NCBI RefSeq assembly: GCF_026340095.1
Contig: NZ_JAPEPO010000001.1
Location: 3,874,501-3,938,500 of the forward strand
Source of the DNA: Streptomyces sp. NBC_01446
GTDB lineage: Bacteria > Actinomycetota > Actinomycetes > Streptomycetales > Streptomycetaceae
Direction: 5' to 3'
DNA: 64,000 nucleotides
Part shown: in pieces, positions 53,283 through 61,562 of the stretch
How the letters are laid out: each line of letters begins with the position of its first letter
Position numbering within the stretch: position 1 is the stretch's first letter
Notes under the pieces: model-generated
Seen by the model: only the letters and a program-made list of their open reading frames with translations
What the model was told of the DNA's origin: nothing
The model's database searches: none
Program-made: the position numbers and the translations under genes

Positions 53283-54520
53283 GCGGGGTGGCCCGGGGCC
53301 GCGGAGTCGCGGTCACCGGTATAGGCCTCGTCACCCCCGCCGGCATCGGCGTCGACGAGAACTGGCGGCGCGTCCTGTCGGGCGTGTCCGCCGCCACCAC
53401 CGACCCGGAGCTCAAGGGCGAACGGGTCGACATCTCCTGCCGCGTCCCCGGCTTCGACGCCACGGCCGAACTGGGCCGGCGCAACGCCTGGAAGCTCGAC
53501 CGGTTCGCCCAGCTCGCCATCGTCAGCGCGCGGCAGGCCGTCACGGACGCGGGGCTCGACTGCGGGTCCTGGGACGGCACCCGCGTCGGCGTCGTCATCG
53601 GGAACTCGCTGGGCGGCGTCGCCACCCTGGAGAAGCAGCTGCGGACGTACTTCGAGGGCACACCCGACGACGTGTCCGCGCTGATGATCCCGATGGGGAT
53701 GGTCAACATGGTCGCCGGGTACGTGGCCATGGACCAGAAGATCCACGGACCCAGCCTCGTCACGGCGACCGCCTGCGCCTCCGGGGCGTCCGCCATCGGC
53801 ACCGCCCGCGAGTGGCTGCTGTCCGGCCTGTGCGACGTGGTCCTCGCCGGCGGCACCGAGTCGGCGATCAGCCCGGGCACCCTCAACGGCCTGTCCCGCA
53901 TGGGCGCCCTGTCGTCCCGCACGGACGACCCGGCCGCGGCGTCCCGTCCCTTCGCGCACGACCGGGACGGCTTCGTGGCCGGTGAGGGGGCGGCCATCCT
54001 CGTACTCGAACGGTGCGAGGACGCCACCGCCCGCAACGCGCGGCGCTACGCCGACATCGCCGGGTTCTGCGCGACGTCGGACGCGCACCACGCGACCGCG
54101 CCCCACCCGCAGGGCGCGGGACTGGCCCGAGCCCTGCGGGACGCCCTCAACGACGCGGGGGTGCTCCCCGACGAGGTGGAGCACGTGAACGCGCACGGCA
54201 CGTCGACCCCGATGAACGACCTCACCGAGGCCCGCGCGCTGCACTCGGTGCTCGGTGACCGGGCGGCGGTGACCTCCACCAAGGGGGTCACCGGGCACAC
54301 GCTGGCCGCGGCCGGCGCGGTCGAGGCCGCGTACACGGCGCTGGCGCTGCACCACGGCGCCCTGCCGCCCACCGCGAACGTGGACTCGCTCGACCCCTCG
54401 ATCGACGTCGACATCGACGTGGTGACGGGCCAGGCGCGGCAGAAGAGGATCCAGGTCGCCGCGAGTACGTCGCTGGGGTTCGGGGGGCACAACGCCGCCC
54501 TCGTCCTCACCGCCGCCTGA
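53279..54520 (+). CDS. 3-oxoacyl-ACP synthase II (FabF-type)
   Basis: This 413-residue elongating ketosynthase has a complete catalytic triad: Cys166 (T-A-C-A-S), His306 (A-H-G-T-S-T) and His340 (T-G-H-T-L). No chain-length-factor (Gln-for-Cys) partner lies next to it. It therefore works as a homodimer, as in FabF or as in highly reducing type II systems. A hairpin follows, but it does not exclude readthrough into the reductase genes. Confidence 0.92.
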   Translation: MSGVARGRGVAVTGIGLVTPAGIGVDENWRRVLSGVSAATTDPELKGERVDISCRVPGFDATAELGRRNAWKLDRFAQLAIVSARQAVTDAGLDCGSWDGTRVGVVIGNSLGGVATLEKQLRTYFEGTPDDVSALMIPMGMVNMVAGYVAMDQKIHGPSLVTATACASGASAIGTAREWLLSGLCDVVLAGGTESAISPGTLNGLSRMGALSSRTDDPAAASRPFAHDRDGFVAGEGAAILVLERCEDATARNARRYADIAGFCATSDAHHATAPHPQGAGLARALRDALNDAGVLPDEVEHVNAHGTSTPMNDLTEARALHSVLGDRAAVTSTKGVTGHTLAAAGAVEAAYTALALHHGALPPTANVDSLDPSIDVDIDVVTGQARQKRIQVAASTSLGFGGHNAALVLTAA

Positions 54521-54521
54521 A

Positions 54522-54549
54522 CGGGCCGGGGCACCGGCGCCCCGGCCCG
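54522..54549 (+). terminator. Hairpin after KAS II (possible internal terminator)
   Basis: A perfect 11-bp stem (CGGGCCGGGGC and complement) with a 6-base loop lies between the KAS II and reductase genes. It may weaken downstream transcription. Confidence 0.6.
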
Positions 54550-54588
54550 GCACCACCCCCACACACCTCTACTGACAAGGGAGTTCGC

Positions 54589-55554
54589 GTGGAGACGCGT
54601 CAGCTCGGCACGACCGGCCTCGAGGTCACCCCCGTCGGCCTCGGCTGTATGGGAATGAGCTGGGGCTACGCCGAGTCGCTGCGCGACGACGCGGCCTCGG
54701 TGAACGTGATCCGGCGCGCCCTCGACGCCGGCCCCCTCCTCGTCGACACCGCCGACGCCTACGGGGCGGGCCACAACGAGACCCTCGTCGGGCGGGCCCT
54801 CGCCGGGCGCCGCGACGACGCCGTCGTGGCCACCAAGACCGGCATCGTCGTGGACGAACTCACCACCCGCACCCTGAGCCGCAACGGCTCCCCCGAGCAC
54901 ATCAGGCGTTCGGCCGACGCGTCGCTGCGCCGCCTCGGCGTCGACGTCATCGACCTGTACTACCTGCACCGCGTCGACCCCGAAGTCCCGCTCGCCGAAT
55001 CCTGGGGCGCCCTGGCCAACCTGGTGCGACAGGGCAAGGTCCGCCATCTCGGCCTCTCCGAGGTCACCCCCACGGAGGCGGCCGCCGCCCACGCGGCGCA
55101 TCCCGTCGCGGCCGTCCAGTCCGAACTGTCCCTGTGGACCCGCGAACCGCTCGACCCGCACACCGGAATCGCCACGTGGTGCGCCGCCAACGGCGCCGCG
55201 TTCGTGCCCTTCGCACCCCTGGGCAGGGGCTTCCTCACCGGCCGCTACACCCGGCCCGACGACTTCGAGGACGGCGACTTCCGCGCCACCAACCCGCGCT
55301 TCCAGAGCGAGGCGTTCACCGCGAACCTGCGCATCGTGAACGCGGTCGAAGAGGTCGCCGCCCGGCACGGCGCCACCGCCGCCCAGGTCGCGCTCGCCTG
55401 GACGCTCGCCCAGGGCGACCACGTCGTCCCCATCCCCGGCACCAAGCAGCTGCGCTATCTGACGGCGAACCTGGCCGCGGCCGGCCTGCGCCTCACCTTC
55501 CAGGACCTGCGCGACCTGGACGCCGCGCCCGCCGCCACCGGCAGCCGCTACTGA
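54589..55554 (+). CDS. Aldo-keto reductase
   Basis: This 321-residue NADPH-dependent (beta/alpha)8 oxidoreductase reduces a carbonyl or oxidises an alcohol on the growing product. GTG after AAGGGAG. The catalytic tetrad is Asp53 (D-T-A-D-A-Y-G), Tyr58, Lys83 (T-K-T-G) and His127 (Y-Y-L-H-R-V-D). It resembles the YajO/PdxI-like, AKR13-type group. It could be the ketoreductase of the pathway, since no FabG-like gene lies inside the cluster. Confidence 0.9.
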   Translation: METRQLGTTGLEVTPVGLGCMGMSWGYAESLRDDAASVNVIRRALDAGPLLVDTADAYGAGHNETLVGRALAGRRDDAVVATKTGIVVDELTTRTLSRNGSPEHIRRSADASLRRLGVDVIDLYYLHRVDPEVPLAESWGALANLVRQGKVRHLGLSEVTPTEAAAAHAAHPVAAVQSELSLWTREPLDPHTGIATWCAANGAAFVPFAPLGRGFLTGRYTRPDDFEDGDFRATNPRFQSEAFTANLRIVNAVEEVAARHGATAAQVALAWTLAQGDHVVPIPGTKQLRYLTANLAAAGLRLTFQDLRDLDAAPAATGSRY

Positions 55555-55585
55555 TGCCCCCACCCGCGAAGGCAGGAGCAGCACC

Positions 55586-57355
55586 ATGGCCGACCACCCC
55601 CGCACCACTCCCACCACCGACTCCGTTCCCTCCGCCGAGGGCGCGCCGCCGCCCTTCACCGTGGCCGTTGTCGGCCTGGGCGGCACCGGGCTCGCCCTCG
55701 CGCGCCGCCTGACCCGCGCGGGGCTTCGCGTCACAGGCATCGACGACGACCCCGCGGCCCTGGTCAGGGCCCTGCGACTGAGCCCCGGGGAGCGCCCGCG
55801 CACCCTGACCCGCTTCCCGGCCGGCGTCGCCTCGGCCGACCTGGTCATCGAGGCCGTACCGGAACCCCCGGCCCTGAAACGGGCGGTGCTCGCCTCCCTG
55901 CGCGAGCAGCGCCGGCCCGGGACGCCCGTCCTCACCACCGCGCTCACCACCCCGCTCGGGGACCTCGAGGACGCCGCGGGACCCGACCTGTTCGCGCTGC
56001 GCTTCCTGCGCTCCGACGCGCTCGACACCGTGGAGCTGGCCCGCGCCCCGCGTGCCGGGGACGCCGCGGCCGCCAGGGTCGCGGAGGTCCTCACGGCGGC
56101 CGGGATCAAGGCCCATCAGGTCGGCGACCGGCCCGGCTCCCTCGCGCCGGGGCTGCTCCTCGGCCTCCTCAACGAGGCCGCGTGGATGGTCCACGACGGG
56201 TACGCGAGCGCCGAGGACGTCGACACGGCGGTGCGGCTCGGCTGCGGCTGGAGCGACGGGCCGCTGGCCGCGCTCGACGCGATCGGCCTGGACACGGCGC
56301 GCGATGTCCTCGCCCGCCTCGGCGACCTCGGCGGCGGCCTGCGCGCCCCGGCCCCGGTCCTCGACGAACTGGTCGCGCAGGGCGCGCTCGGCGCCAAGTC
56401 GGGCCGCGGCTTCCACCGTTACGGGGAAGGGGCCGCCCAGCGGCGGACCGTCCACCCCACGGCCCCGCCCGGACGCAACGTCGTCGTCATCGGCTCGGGC
56501 ACCATGGCCACCGGGATCGCCGAGGCGTGTGCGCGCGGCGGGTTCCGCACGACGCTGCTCGCCCGGTCCGAGGAGAAGGCCGCGGCCGCCGCCGAACGCA
56601 TCGACTTCGCGCTCCAGCGCAACTCCGCCTCCACAGATGTCGGTTCCGACGAGACCGGGCCGGCCTCCTGGACCGCGACGAGCGACCGTTCCGTGCTCGC
56701 CTCCGCGGACATCCTCGTCGAGGCCGTCGTGGAGGACCTGGAGGTCAAGCGGCGGCTGTTCGCCGAGCTGGGCAAGGTGTGCCCGCCGAACACGCTGCTC
56801 GCCACGTCGACGTCGAGTCTGCCGGTGGGCGCCTGCACGGAGACCGCGGGCCGGCCCGCGCACGTCCTCGGCCTGCACTTCTTCAACCCGGCGCCGCTGA
56901 TGCCGCTGGTGGAGCTAGTCCCCGGCGAGCGCACCAGCGCGCACACCCTCGCCCGGGCCCGGGCCGTGGCCGAGCGGCTCGGCAAGCAGACGGTGGAGTG
57001 CGGCGACCGGGCCGGGTTCATCGTCAACGCCCTGCTCTTCCCGTATCTGAACGAGGCCCTGGCCCTCCTCGACGCCGGTGAGACCACGACGGCGACGCTC
57101 GACCTGGCGCTGAAGTCGGTGGGCGGCCAGCCGCTCGGTCCCGTACGGCTGCTCGACACCGTGGGCGCCGATGTGGCCCTGGAGGTGCAGCGGCGGCTCC
57201 ACGCGGAACCGTCCCTGTGGACACCGGCGCCCGCCGCACTGCTCGAACAGCTCGTCGCCGCACAGCACTTGGGCCGCAAGACGGCCGGCAAGGGAGTGCG
57301 CGCGTATCTGACGGCACGTGCCGCGGCCCCCGCTCCCGCCGCGGTCGCGGCCTGA
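55586..57355 (+). CDS. Duplicated 3-hydroxyacyl-CoA dehydrogenase, first half degenerate
   Basis: This 589-residue protein (ATG after GGCAGGAGC) has two tandem HBDH-like units. The second (about residues 297-580) is a standard NAD-dependent 3-hydroxybutyryl-CoA dehydrogenase: G-S-G-T-M (about 303), catalytic His431 in H-F-F-N-P, and C-terminal dimer helices. The first (about 24-280) has a Rossmann loop G-L-G-G-T-G (about 30-35), but at the catalytic position reads L-R-F-L-R-S (Arg139), so it is not a canonical dehydrogenase. Such enzymes interconvert 3-oxo and 3-hydroxy acyl chains. The first half may be a structural or regulatory domain. Confidence 0.85.
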   Translation: MADHPRTTPTTDSVPSAEGAPPPFTVAVVGLGGTGLALARRLTRAGLRVTGIDDDPAALVRALRLSPGERPRTLTRFPAGVASADLVIEAVPEPPALKRAVLASLREQRRPGTPVLTTALTTPLGDLEDAAGPDLFALRFLRSDALDTVELARAPRAGDAAAARVAEVLTAAGIKAHQVGDRPGSLAPGLLLGLLNEAAWMVHDGYASAEDVDTAVRLGCGWSDGPLAALDAIGLDTARDVLARLGDLGGGLRAPAPVLDELVAQGALGAKSGRGFHRYGEGAAQRRTVHPTAPPGRNVVVIGSGTMATGIAEACARGGFRTTLLARSEEKAAAAAERIDFALQRNSASTDVGSDETGPASWTATSDRSVLASADILVEAVVEDLEVKRRLFAELGKVCPPNTLLATSTSSLPVGACTETAGRPAHVLGLHFFNPAPLMPLVELVPGERTSAHTLARARAVAERLGKQTVECGDRAGFIVNALLFPYLNEALALLDAGETTTATLDLALKSVGGQPLGPVRLLDTVGADVALEVQRRLHAEPSLWTPAPAALLEQLVAAQHLGRKTAGKGVRAYLTARAAAPAPAAVAA

Positions 57356-57406
57356 CCCGGCGGCCCCACACACCCCGCCCCAGCCCCCGTACGGAAGGCG
57401 GCTCAC

Positions 57407-58177
57407 ATGCCGGATGTCCCCATCTCTCCTGACAGCAGCGGCGGTTCGGCCATCGACATCGCGTTCTTCGACGTCGACGAGACCCTGATCACCGTCAAGA
57501 GCATGTTCCGATTCCTGGAGTTCCACTTCCGGGAGCGCGGGCTGCCGCCGTCGGCGTACGCCGGAGCGGCCGGCGACCTGCGGGCCAGGTCCGCCGCGGG
57601 GGTGTCCCGCAGGGACACGAACCGCGAGTACTACCGGCTGTTCGCCGGACGGCCGGCCGAGGAGGTGTTCGCGCACGGCCGCGCCTGGTTCGACGCGGAG
57701 CTCGCGGGCGGCACGCTCCTGCACCCGCCCGCGGTCGAGGCCCTGCGCCGGCACCGCGGCGAGGGCACGACGATCGTCCTGGTCTCCGGCTCGTTCAGGC
57801 CGTGTCTGGAACCCGTCGCGCGGCTCCTGGGCGCCGACGAGATCCTGTGCAGCGAGCCGGAGATCGTCGGCGGCCACTTCACCGGACATCTGGAACGTCC
57901 CGTGATCGGCCCGGAGAAGGGCCGCCAGGCGCGGGAACTGATGGCGCGGCGCGCGGTGTCCGCACCGCGCGCCGCCGCCTACGGCGACCACGCCTCCGAC
58001 CTGGATCTGCTGCGCTCCGTGGGGCACCCGGTGGCCGTCGGCGACGACCTGGTGCTCGGGGCCCATGTCACGGAGGCGGGGGGCCGCACGCTGCCCGGGA
58101 TCGGGCCGGGTGCGGCCGCCGGGGACGACCGGGCTATCGGCCGGACGGGGCCTTCGCGACCGACACCAGCGCGGTGA
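57407..58177 (+). CDS. HAD family phosphatase (SerB-like, HAD-IB)
   Basis: This 256-residue HAD-superfamily protein starts at ATG. Nucleophile motif D-V-D-E-T (about residues 23-27), motif II V-S-G-S (about 128-131) and motif IV G-D-H-A-S-D (about 190) are intact. A likely substrate is a small phosphate ester. In the A-factor pathway the AfsA product is a butenolide phosphate that must be dephosphorylated, so this enzyme could fill that step (inference). The last 44 bases overlap the convergent AfsA-2 gene. Confidence 0.82.
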   Translation: MPDVPISPDSSGGSAIDIAFFDVDETLITVKSMFRFLEFHFRERGLPPSAYAGAAGDLRARSAAGVSRRDTNREYYRLFAGRPAEEVFAHGRAWFDAELAGGTLLHPPAVEALRRHRGEGTTIVLVSGSFRPCLEPVARLLGADEILCSEPEIVGGHFTGHLERPVIGPEKGRQARELMARRAVSAPRAAAYGDHASDLDLLRSVGHPVAVGDDLVLGAHVTEAGGRTLPGIGPGAAAGDDRAIGRTGPSRPTPAR

Positions 58178-59066
58178 AGCAGAGCTTGTCCTCCTGGTGC
58201 ATCGTCACCAGGATGCGGGCGCGGCCCTGCTGGTCGTCCGGCAGGGGCTGCGCGTCCACCCGGCACAGGCTGTCCAGCTCGACGTAGCGGTGGAAGACGG
58301 TCTCCATCGCCTCGGTGATCCCCGCCCTCGGGTGCCGCACGGCGCGGGCCGCCTGCTTGGCCGCCTCCAGGAGCAGGATGCCCGGCGCGTGGTCGCTGGG
58401 GTGGTCGAAGTACATCGGGTGGTGCGTGTCGATCCGCAGCTGCCAGCGGTCGCGCTCGTCGGTGGGTGACAGGACGGCGTCGCGGAACTCCTCGCTCGCC
58501 CCGGAGACCGGGGGCGGCAGCGGGCGGCTGCGGGCCAGCTCCAGCATCTCCAGGGCGTCGCCGCGGGCGCCGCGCAGGCGCCGGTAGATCGCGGCGGGCT
58601 GGATGTCGAACCGGGTGTGCGCGGTGGCCAGTTGCTCGCCGTCACGCAGGACCGTGATGTCGAGGGAGAGCGCCGAGACGACGCCCCGGCGGCGCACGAT
58701 GTCGTAGCACTTGATGTGCAGCTGGGGCCTGCCGCCGGCGCCGCCGCGGCCGAGCGCCTCGAGGCCGAGCGCGTAGCGGTACTCGTCCCACAGCAGGTGG
58801 TGGCCGAACGGGACCTCGTAACCCGCGTGCGCGAGCAGCGGGAAGGTCTGCCGGATCGTCTCGGTGAGCAGCACCGCGTCGTCGCGGCGGCTGTCCTGGG
58901 TGCTCATCAGGCGGCCGGTGTCCGTCCAGTCTGCGGTGATCAGGAACTCGTCGTCGCCGATGCGCTTGAGGTCCGTGAGGAGGACCTGGGAGGCGGCGTG
59001 TTTGTGGACAAGTTCCTTGGTGACGCGAGCAGGTATCGAAGTGATCGTCGAAGCCATGTCGTTCAT
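58134..59066 (-). CDS. AfsA-family protein 2 (gamma-butyrolactone synthase-like)
   Basis: This 310-residue protein (about the size of S. griseus AfsA) has the paired hotdog motifs: D-H-P-S-D-H-A-P-G-I-L-L-L-E-A-A-K-Q (about 217-234) and the first-repeat counterpart E-V-P-F-G-H-H-L-L (about 84). The start after AGGGGGA is clear. It is divergent from a TetR receptor gene with the shared operator between them, the classic arrangement of signal synthase and receptor (ScbA/ScbR, AfsA/ArpA). This AfsA is the likely signalling enzyme of the pair. Confidence 0.9.
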   Translation of the reverse strand: MNDMASTITSIPARVTKELVHKHAASQVLLTDLKRIGDDEFLITADWTDTGRLMSTQDSRRDDAVLLTETIRQTFPLLAHAGYEVPFGHHLLWDEYRYALGLEALGRGGAGGRPQLHIKCYDIVRRRGVVSALSLDITVLRDGEQLATAHTRFDIQPAAIYRRLRGARGDALEMLELARSRPLPPPVSGASEEFRDAVLSPTDERDRWQLRIDTHHPMYFDHPSDHAPGILLLEAAKQAARAVRHPRAGITEAMETVFHRYVELDSLCRVDAQPLPDDQQGRARILVTMHQEDKLCFTALVSVAKAPSGR

Positions 59067-59143
59067 CAGTGATCCCCCTGTGAGTGAGCGCTGTCATGCG
59101 CTGCCCCCGACGCGGTAGCGGATCCGCGCCACAGCCAGTAACA

Positions 59144-59166
59144 TAGAGGGCGTTCTTTTTTTTGTC
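59144..59166. promoter_or_regulatory. ARE-like operator between AfsA-2 and the TetR receptor
   Basis: The AT-rich sequence following TAGAGGGCGTTC-TTTT lies in the 116-base divergent promoter region. TAGAGNNCGTTC is repeated before the transposase-like gene at 62436. Placement is typical for autoregulatory elements bound by butyrolactone receptors. Confidence 0.55.
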
Positions 59167-59182
59167 GAGACCGGGACGTGGC

Positions 59183-59848
59183 ATGGCAGCACCGAAGCAG
59201 GAACGCGCAGTTCAGACCCGGGAGCAGCTTCTGAGGGCTGCGGCCGAGGTCTTCGACGAGTACGGCTACGCCGGCGCGGGGATCAACAAGATTCTCCAGC
59301 GGGCGGGTGTGACGGCGGGGGCTCTTTACTTCCACTTCAAGAACAAGCAGGACCTCGCGCTGGAAGTCATGCACGCCCAGCGCACCACCATCGAGCCGCA
59401 TGTGCCGTCCACCGGACTCCAGCGCCTGGTGGACATCACCCTCATCTGGTCGCACTCGCTCCAGGCCGACCCGCTGCTGCGGGCGGGCGTGCGCCTCACG
59501 GGCGAACAGGCCAGCTTCGGCCTCCAGGACGCTTCCCCGTACGCGGTCTGGGCGCGCAGCTTCGAGGAGTGTCTCGAAGTGGCCCGCGAAAGCGGCGAGT
59601 TGCGTGAGCACGTGGAACCCGGCGAGCTCGCCGAGTTCGTCGTCGGCGCGTGCACCGGCATGCAGGAGTACGCGCAGGTCGTCTCCAAGCGGGCCGACCT
59701 GCCGCGGCGCACGGTGAACATGTGGAAGCTGCTGCTGCCCGGCGTCGCCACCGACCGGACCCTCGGCCGAATCGAGAACAGCCAGGAGCGCGCGAAGTCC
59801 CTGTGGACCACCCTGGGCGCGCACGACAAGGGGAGCGAAGATGACTGA
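59183..59848 (+). CDS. TetR-family gamma-butyrolactone receptor (ArpA/ScbR-like)
   Basis: This 221-residue repressor binds DNA and releases it on binding a butyrolactone. The HTH (about residues 30-50) reads G-I-N-K-I-L-Q-R-A-G-V-T-A-G-A-L-Y-F-H-F. A Trp at 123 (S-P-Y-A-V-W) sits where ArpA/CprB-type receptors keep their ligand-pocket Trp (119-127), supporting a true receptor. The start follows GGGACG. Probable targets are its own gene, AfsA-2 and the transposase-like gene, as judged by shared operators. Overlaps the HAD gene by 8 bases. Confidence 0.88.
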   Translation: MAAPKQERAVQTREQLLRAAAEVFDEYGYAGAGINKILQRAGVTAGALYFHFKNKQDLALEVMHAQRTTIEPHVPSTGLQRLVDITLIWSHSLQADPLLRAGVRLTGEQASFGLQDASPYAVWARSFEECLEVARESGELREHVEPGELAEFVVGACTGMQEYAQVVSKRADLPRRTVNMWKLLLPGVATDRTLGRIENSQERAKSLWTTLGAHDKGSEDD

Positions 59849-60587
59849 CCTGCCTCGCCGGCTGCGGCTCGCCGCCGTCAACATCGACGGCGTGCTGCTC
59901 AACGACACGTTCAGTCCGCTGATCCACCGGTTCGTCACCGGCCGCGGCGGCGTGTACTCGGCCGACGTCGAGCGCCGGGTCTTCTCCCAGCGCCAGGCCG
60001 TCGCGGGGCAGGCCATGGCGGAGTCGGTGCCGCAGGACATGACGGGCCCGCAGGCTCTTCAGGCGTACTTCGAGGAGCGCGCCGGCTATCTCGCCGACCA
60101 CCCCGTGGAGATCATGGACGGGGCGCTCGGCCTCCTCGACCGGCTGCGCGCCGCGGGCCTGCCCTTCGTCTGCTACGGCGGGCTCGACAAGTCGCACTTC
60201 GACGAGCATCTGGGCGCGTACGCCCACCTGTTCGCCGAGCCGCAGTACATCTGCACGAACGAGGTGCGGCCCGGCCTCAAGGAGATCACCGCGCACTTCG
60301 GCCTCGACCACGGCGAGGTGCTGTTCATCGACGACGTGGCGCGGGTCGCCGAGACGGCCAGGGCGCTGGACGTGCCGTTCATCGGCCACCCCAGCACCTT
60401 CGAGCACAGCCATCAGGCGGAGCTCATGCGAGAGACCGGGGTACGCCACCTCGTCGGCTCCCTGCACGAGATCGACGACGCCCTGCTGCGCACGCTGGAC
60501 ACGGAGGCGGCGGCCGGCACGGTGTGGCGGGGCGGCGGCGCGGACGCGGGTGACGTGTCCAAGGGGCTTGCGGGCGCGGGGGTCTGA
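59841..60587 (+). CDS. HAD-superfamily protein with Asn in place of the nucleophile Asp
   Basis: This 248-residue protein overlaps the receptor stop and is coupled to it. The fold is HAD-like: motif I reads V-N-I-D-G-V-L-L-N-D with Asn14 at the position of the aspartate nucleophile, motif III is P-G-L-K-E, and motif IV is F-I-D-D-V. The substitution should abolish phosphoaspartate formation. It may be a non-enzymatic binding protein, or use an altered mechanism. Its linkage to the receptor suggests a role in butyrolactone production or sensing. Confidence 0.8.
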   Translation: MTDLPRRLRLAAVNIDGVLLNDTFSPLIHRFVTGRGGVYSADVERRVFSQRQAVAGQAMAESVPQDMTGPQALQAYFEERAGYLADHPVEIMDGALGLLDRLRAAGLPFVCYGGLDKSHFDEHLGAYAHLFAEPQYICTNEVRPGLKEITAHFGLDHGEVLFIDDVARVAETARALDVPFIGHPSTFEHSHQAELMRETGVRHLVGSLHEIDDALLRTLDTEAAAGTVWRGGGADAGDVSKGLAGAGV

Positions 60588-60611
60588 GCGGTCGGCTCCC
60601 CTGACGCGAAC

Positions 60612-60641
60612 GCTCCGGCCGGCCCAGGGACCGGCCGGAGC
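60612..60641. terminator. Bidirectional hairpin between HAD and SDR genes
   Basis: A perfect 11-bp stem (GCTCCGGCCGG and complement) with an 8-base loop lies between the convergent genes. Confidence 0.75.
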
Positions 60642-60656
60642 ACAGGCGTTGACGGA

Positions 60657-61427
60657 TCAGACGGCCAGGACTCCGCCGTCCACGGGCACGGTCGCCCCGG
60701 TGACGAAGGACGACGCGTCGCTGCACAGCCACATCGCCGCCTCGGCGACCTCGGACGGCGCGGCGAAGCGCTGCTGGACGGCCCGCGCGAAGAACGTCTT
60801 CTCGATGCCGGGCGCCTGGTCGATGACGGACTCCATCATCTCGGTCAGCGTGCTGCCCACGGCGAGCGCGTTGACGCGTATGCCACGCGTCCCGTACTCG
60901 GCGGCGGCCGCCTTCGTCAGGCCGATCACCGCGTGCTTGGCGGCGACATAGGGGGCTCCGACGCCGGTGGCGATGAGGCCCGCCGTGCTCGCCGTGTTCA
61001 CGATGGAACCGCCACCGGTGGGGAGCATGGCGCCGATCTGGTGGCGCAGGCAGTTCCACACGCCCCGCACGTTGATGTCCATCACGGCGTCGAAGTCGTC
61101 GTCCGGCGTCTCGTGCAGGTCCTTGCCGAGCGTGGCGTGACCGGCGTTGTTGAAGGCGGCGTCCAGCCTGCCGAAGCGTTCCACGGCGGTGGCGACGGCC
61201 CGCTCCACATCCTCGCCGCGGCGCACGTCACCGACGACGGCCACCGCCCTTCCCCCGTCCGCCGCTATCTCCCCCACGAGCGCGTCGAGTTGCTGCTGTC
61301 TGCGGGCCATGAGCACCACGGGGGCGTTCCTTTTGGCGAACAGGCGCGCCGCCGCCGCGCCGATGCCCGACGAAGCCCCCGTGATCATCACTACCCGGCC
61401 GTCCATGTCACGTACGTCCTTGATCAT
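60657..61427 (-). CDS. Short-chain dehydrogenase/reductase
   Basis: This 256-residue classical SDR has T-G-A-S-S-G-I-G (about residues 16-23), N-N-A-G (about 91-94), Ser in N-T-A-S-T, and Y-x3-K as Y-V-A-A-K (about 161-165). It could be a ketoreductase of the cluster or the butenolide reductase of signal synthesis (inference). It is divergent from a second TetR gene. A Met 7 codons downstream is an alternative start. Confidence 0.85.
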   Translation of the reverse strand: MIKDVRDMDGRVVMITGASSGIGAAAARLFAKRNAPVVLMARRQQQLDALVGEIAADGGRAVAVVGDVRRGEDVERAVATAVERFGRLDAAFNNAGHATLGKDLHETPDDDFDAVMDINVRGVWNCLRHQIGAMLPTGGGSIVNTASTAGLIATGVGAPYVAAKHAVIGLTKAAAAEYGTRGIRVNALAVGSTLTEMMESVIDQAPGIEKTFFARAVQQRFAAPSEVAEAAMWLCSDASSFVTGATVPVDGGVLAV

Positions 61428-61501
61428 GACGGGCAGTCAAGCAGGTGACGGTGAAGGCCGGGAGACGGCATTTCGCCACTCGGGCCCGACCGACCTGCCA
61501 A

Positions 61502-61510
61502 GAACGTTCC
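61502..61510. promoter_or_regulatory. Palindromic AGAACGTTC motif in the SDR/TetR divergon
   Basis: The core GAACGTTC is identical to the centre of the operator before the transposase-like gene, but the flanking TAG is absent. It lies about 50 bases before the second TetR start and about 75 bases from the SDR start. A further CTAC-G-GTAG palindrome abuts the TetR start codon. Confidence 0.4.
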
Positions 61511-61562
61511 GGGGTGCCGCCCATGGGGTGTTCTTGGGAAAGTCTTGACCTACGGTAGATCT

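Noticed and set aside
53279..54520. Aromatic type II polyketide minimal PKS
   Set aside because: There is no chain-length factor, cyclase or aromatase gene; only a FabF-type KAS with ACP is present.
57407..58177. FkbH-type glyceryl-ACP enzyme for methoxymalonyl units
   Set aside because: The protein is a SerB-like HAD-IB phosphatase (D-V-D-E-T motif) and lacks the size and motifs of FkbH; no acyl-CoA dehydrogenase or O-methyltransferase is near.
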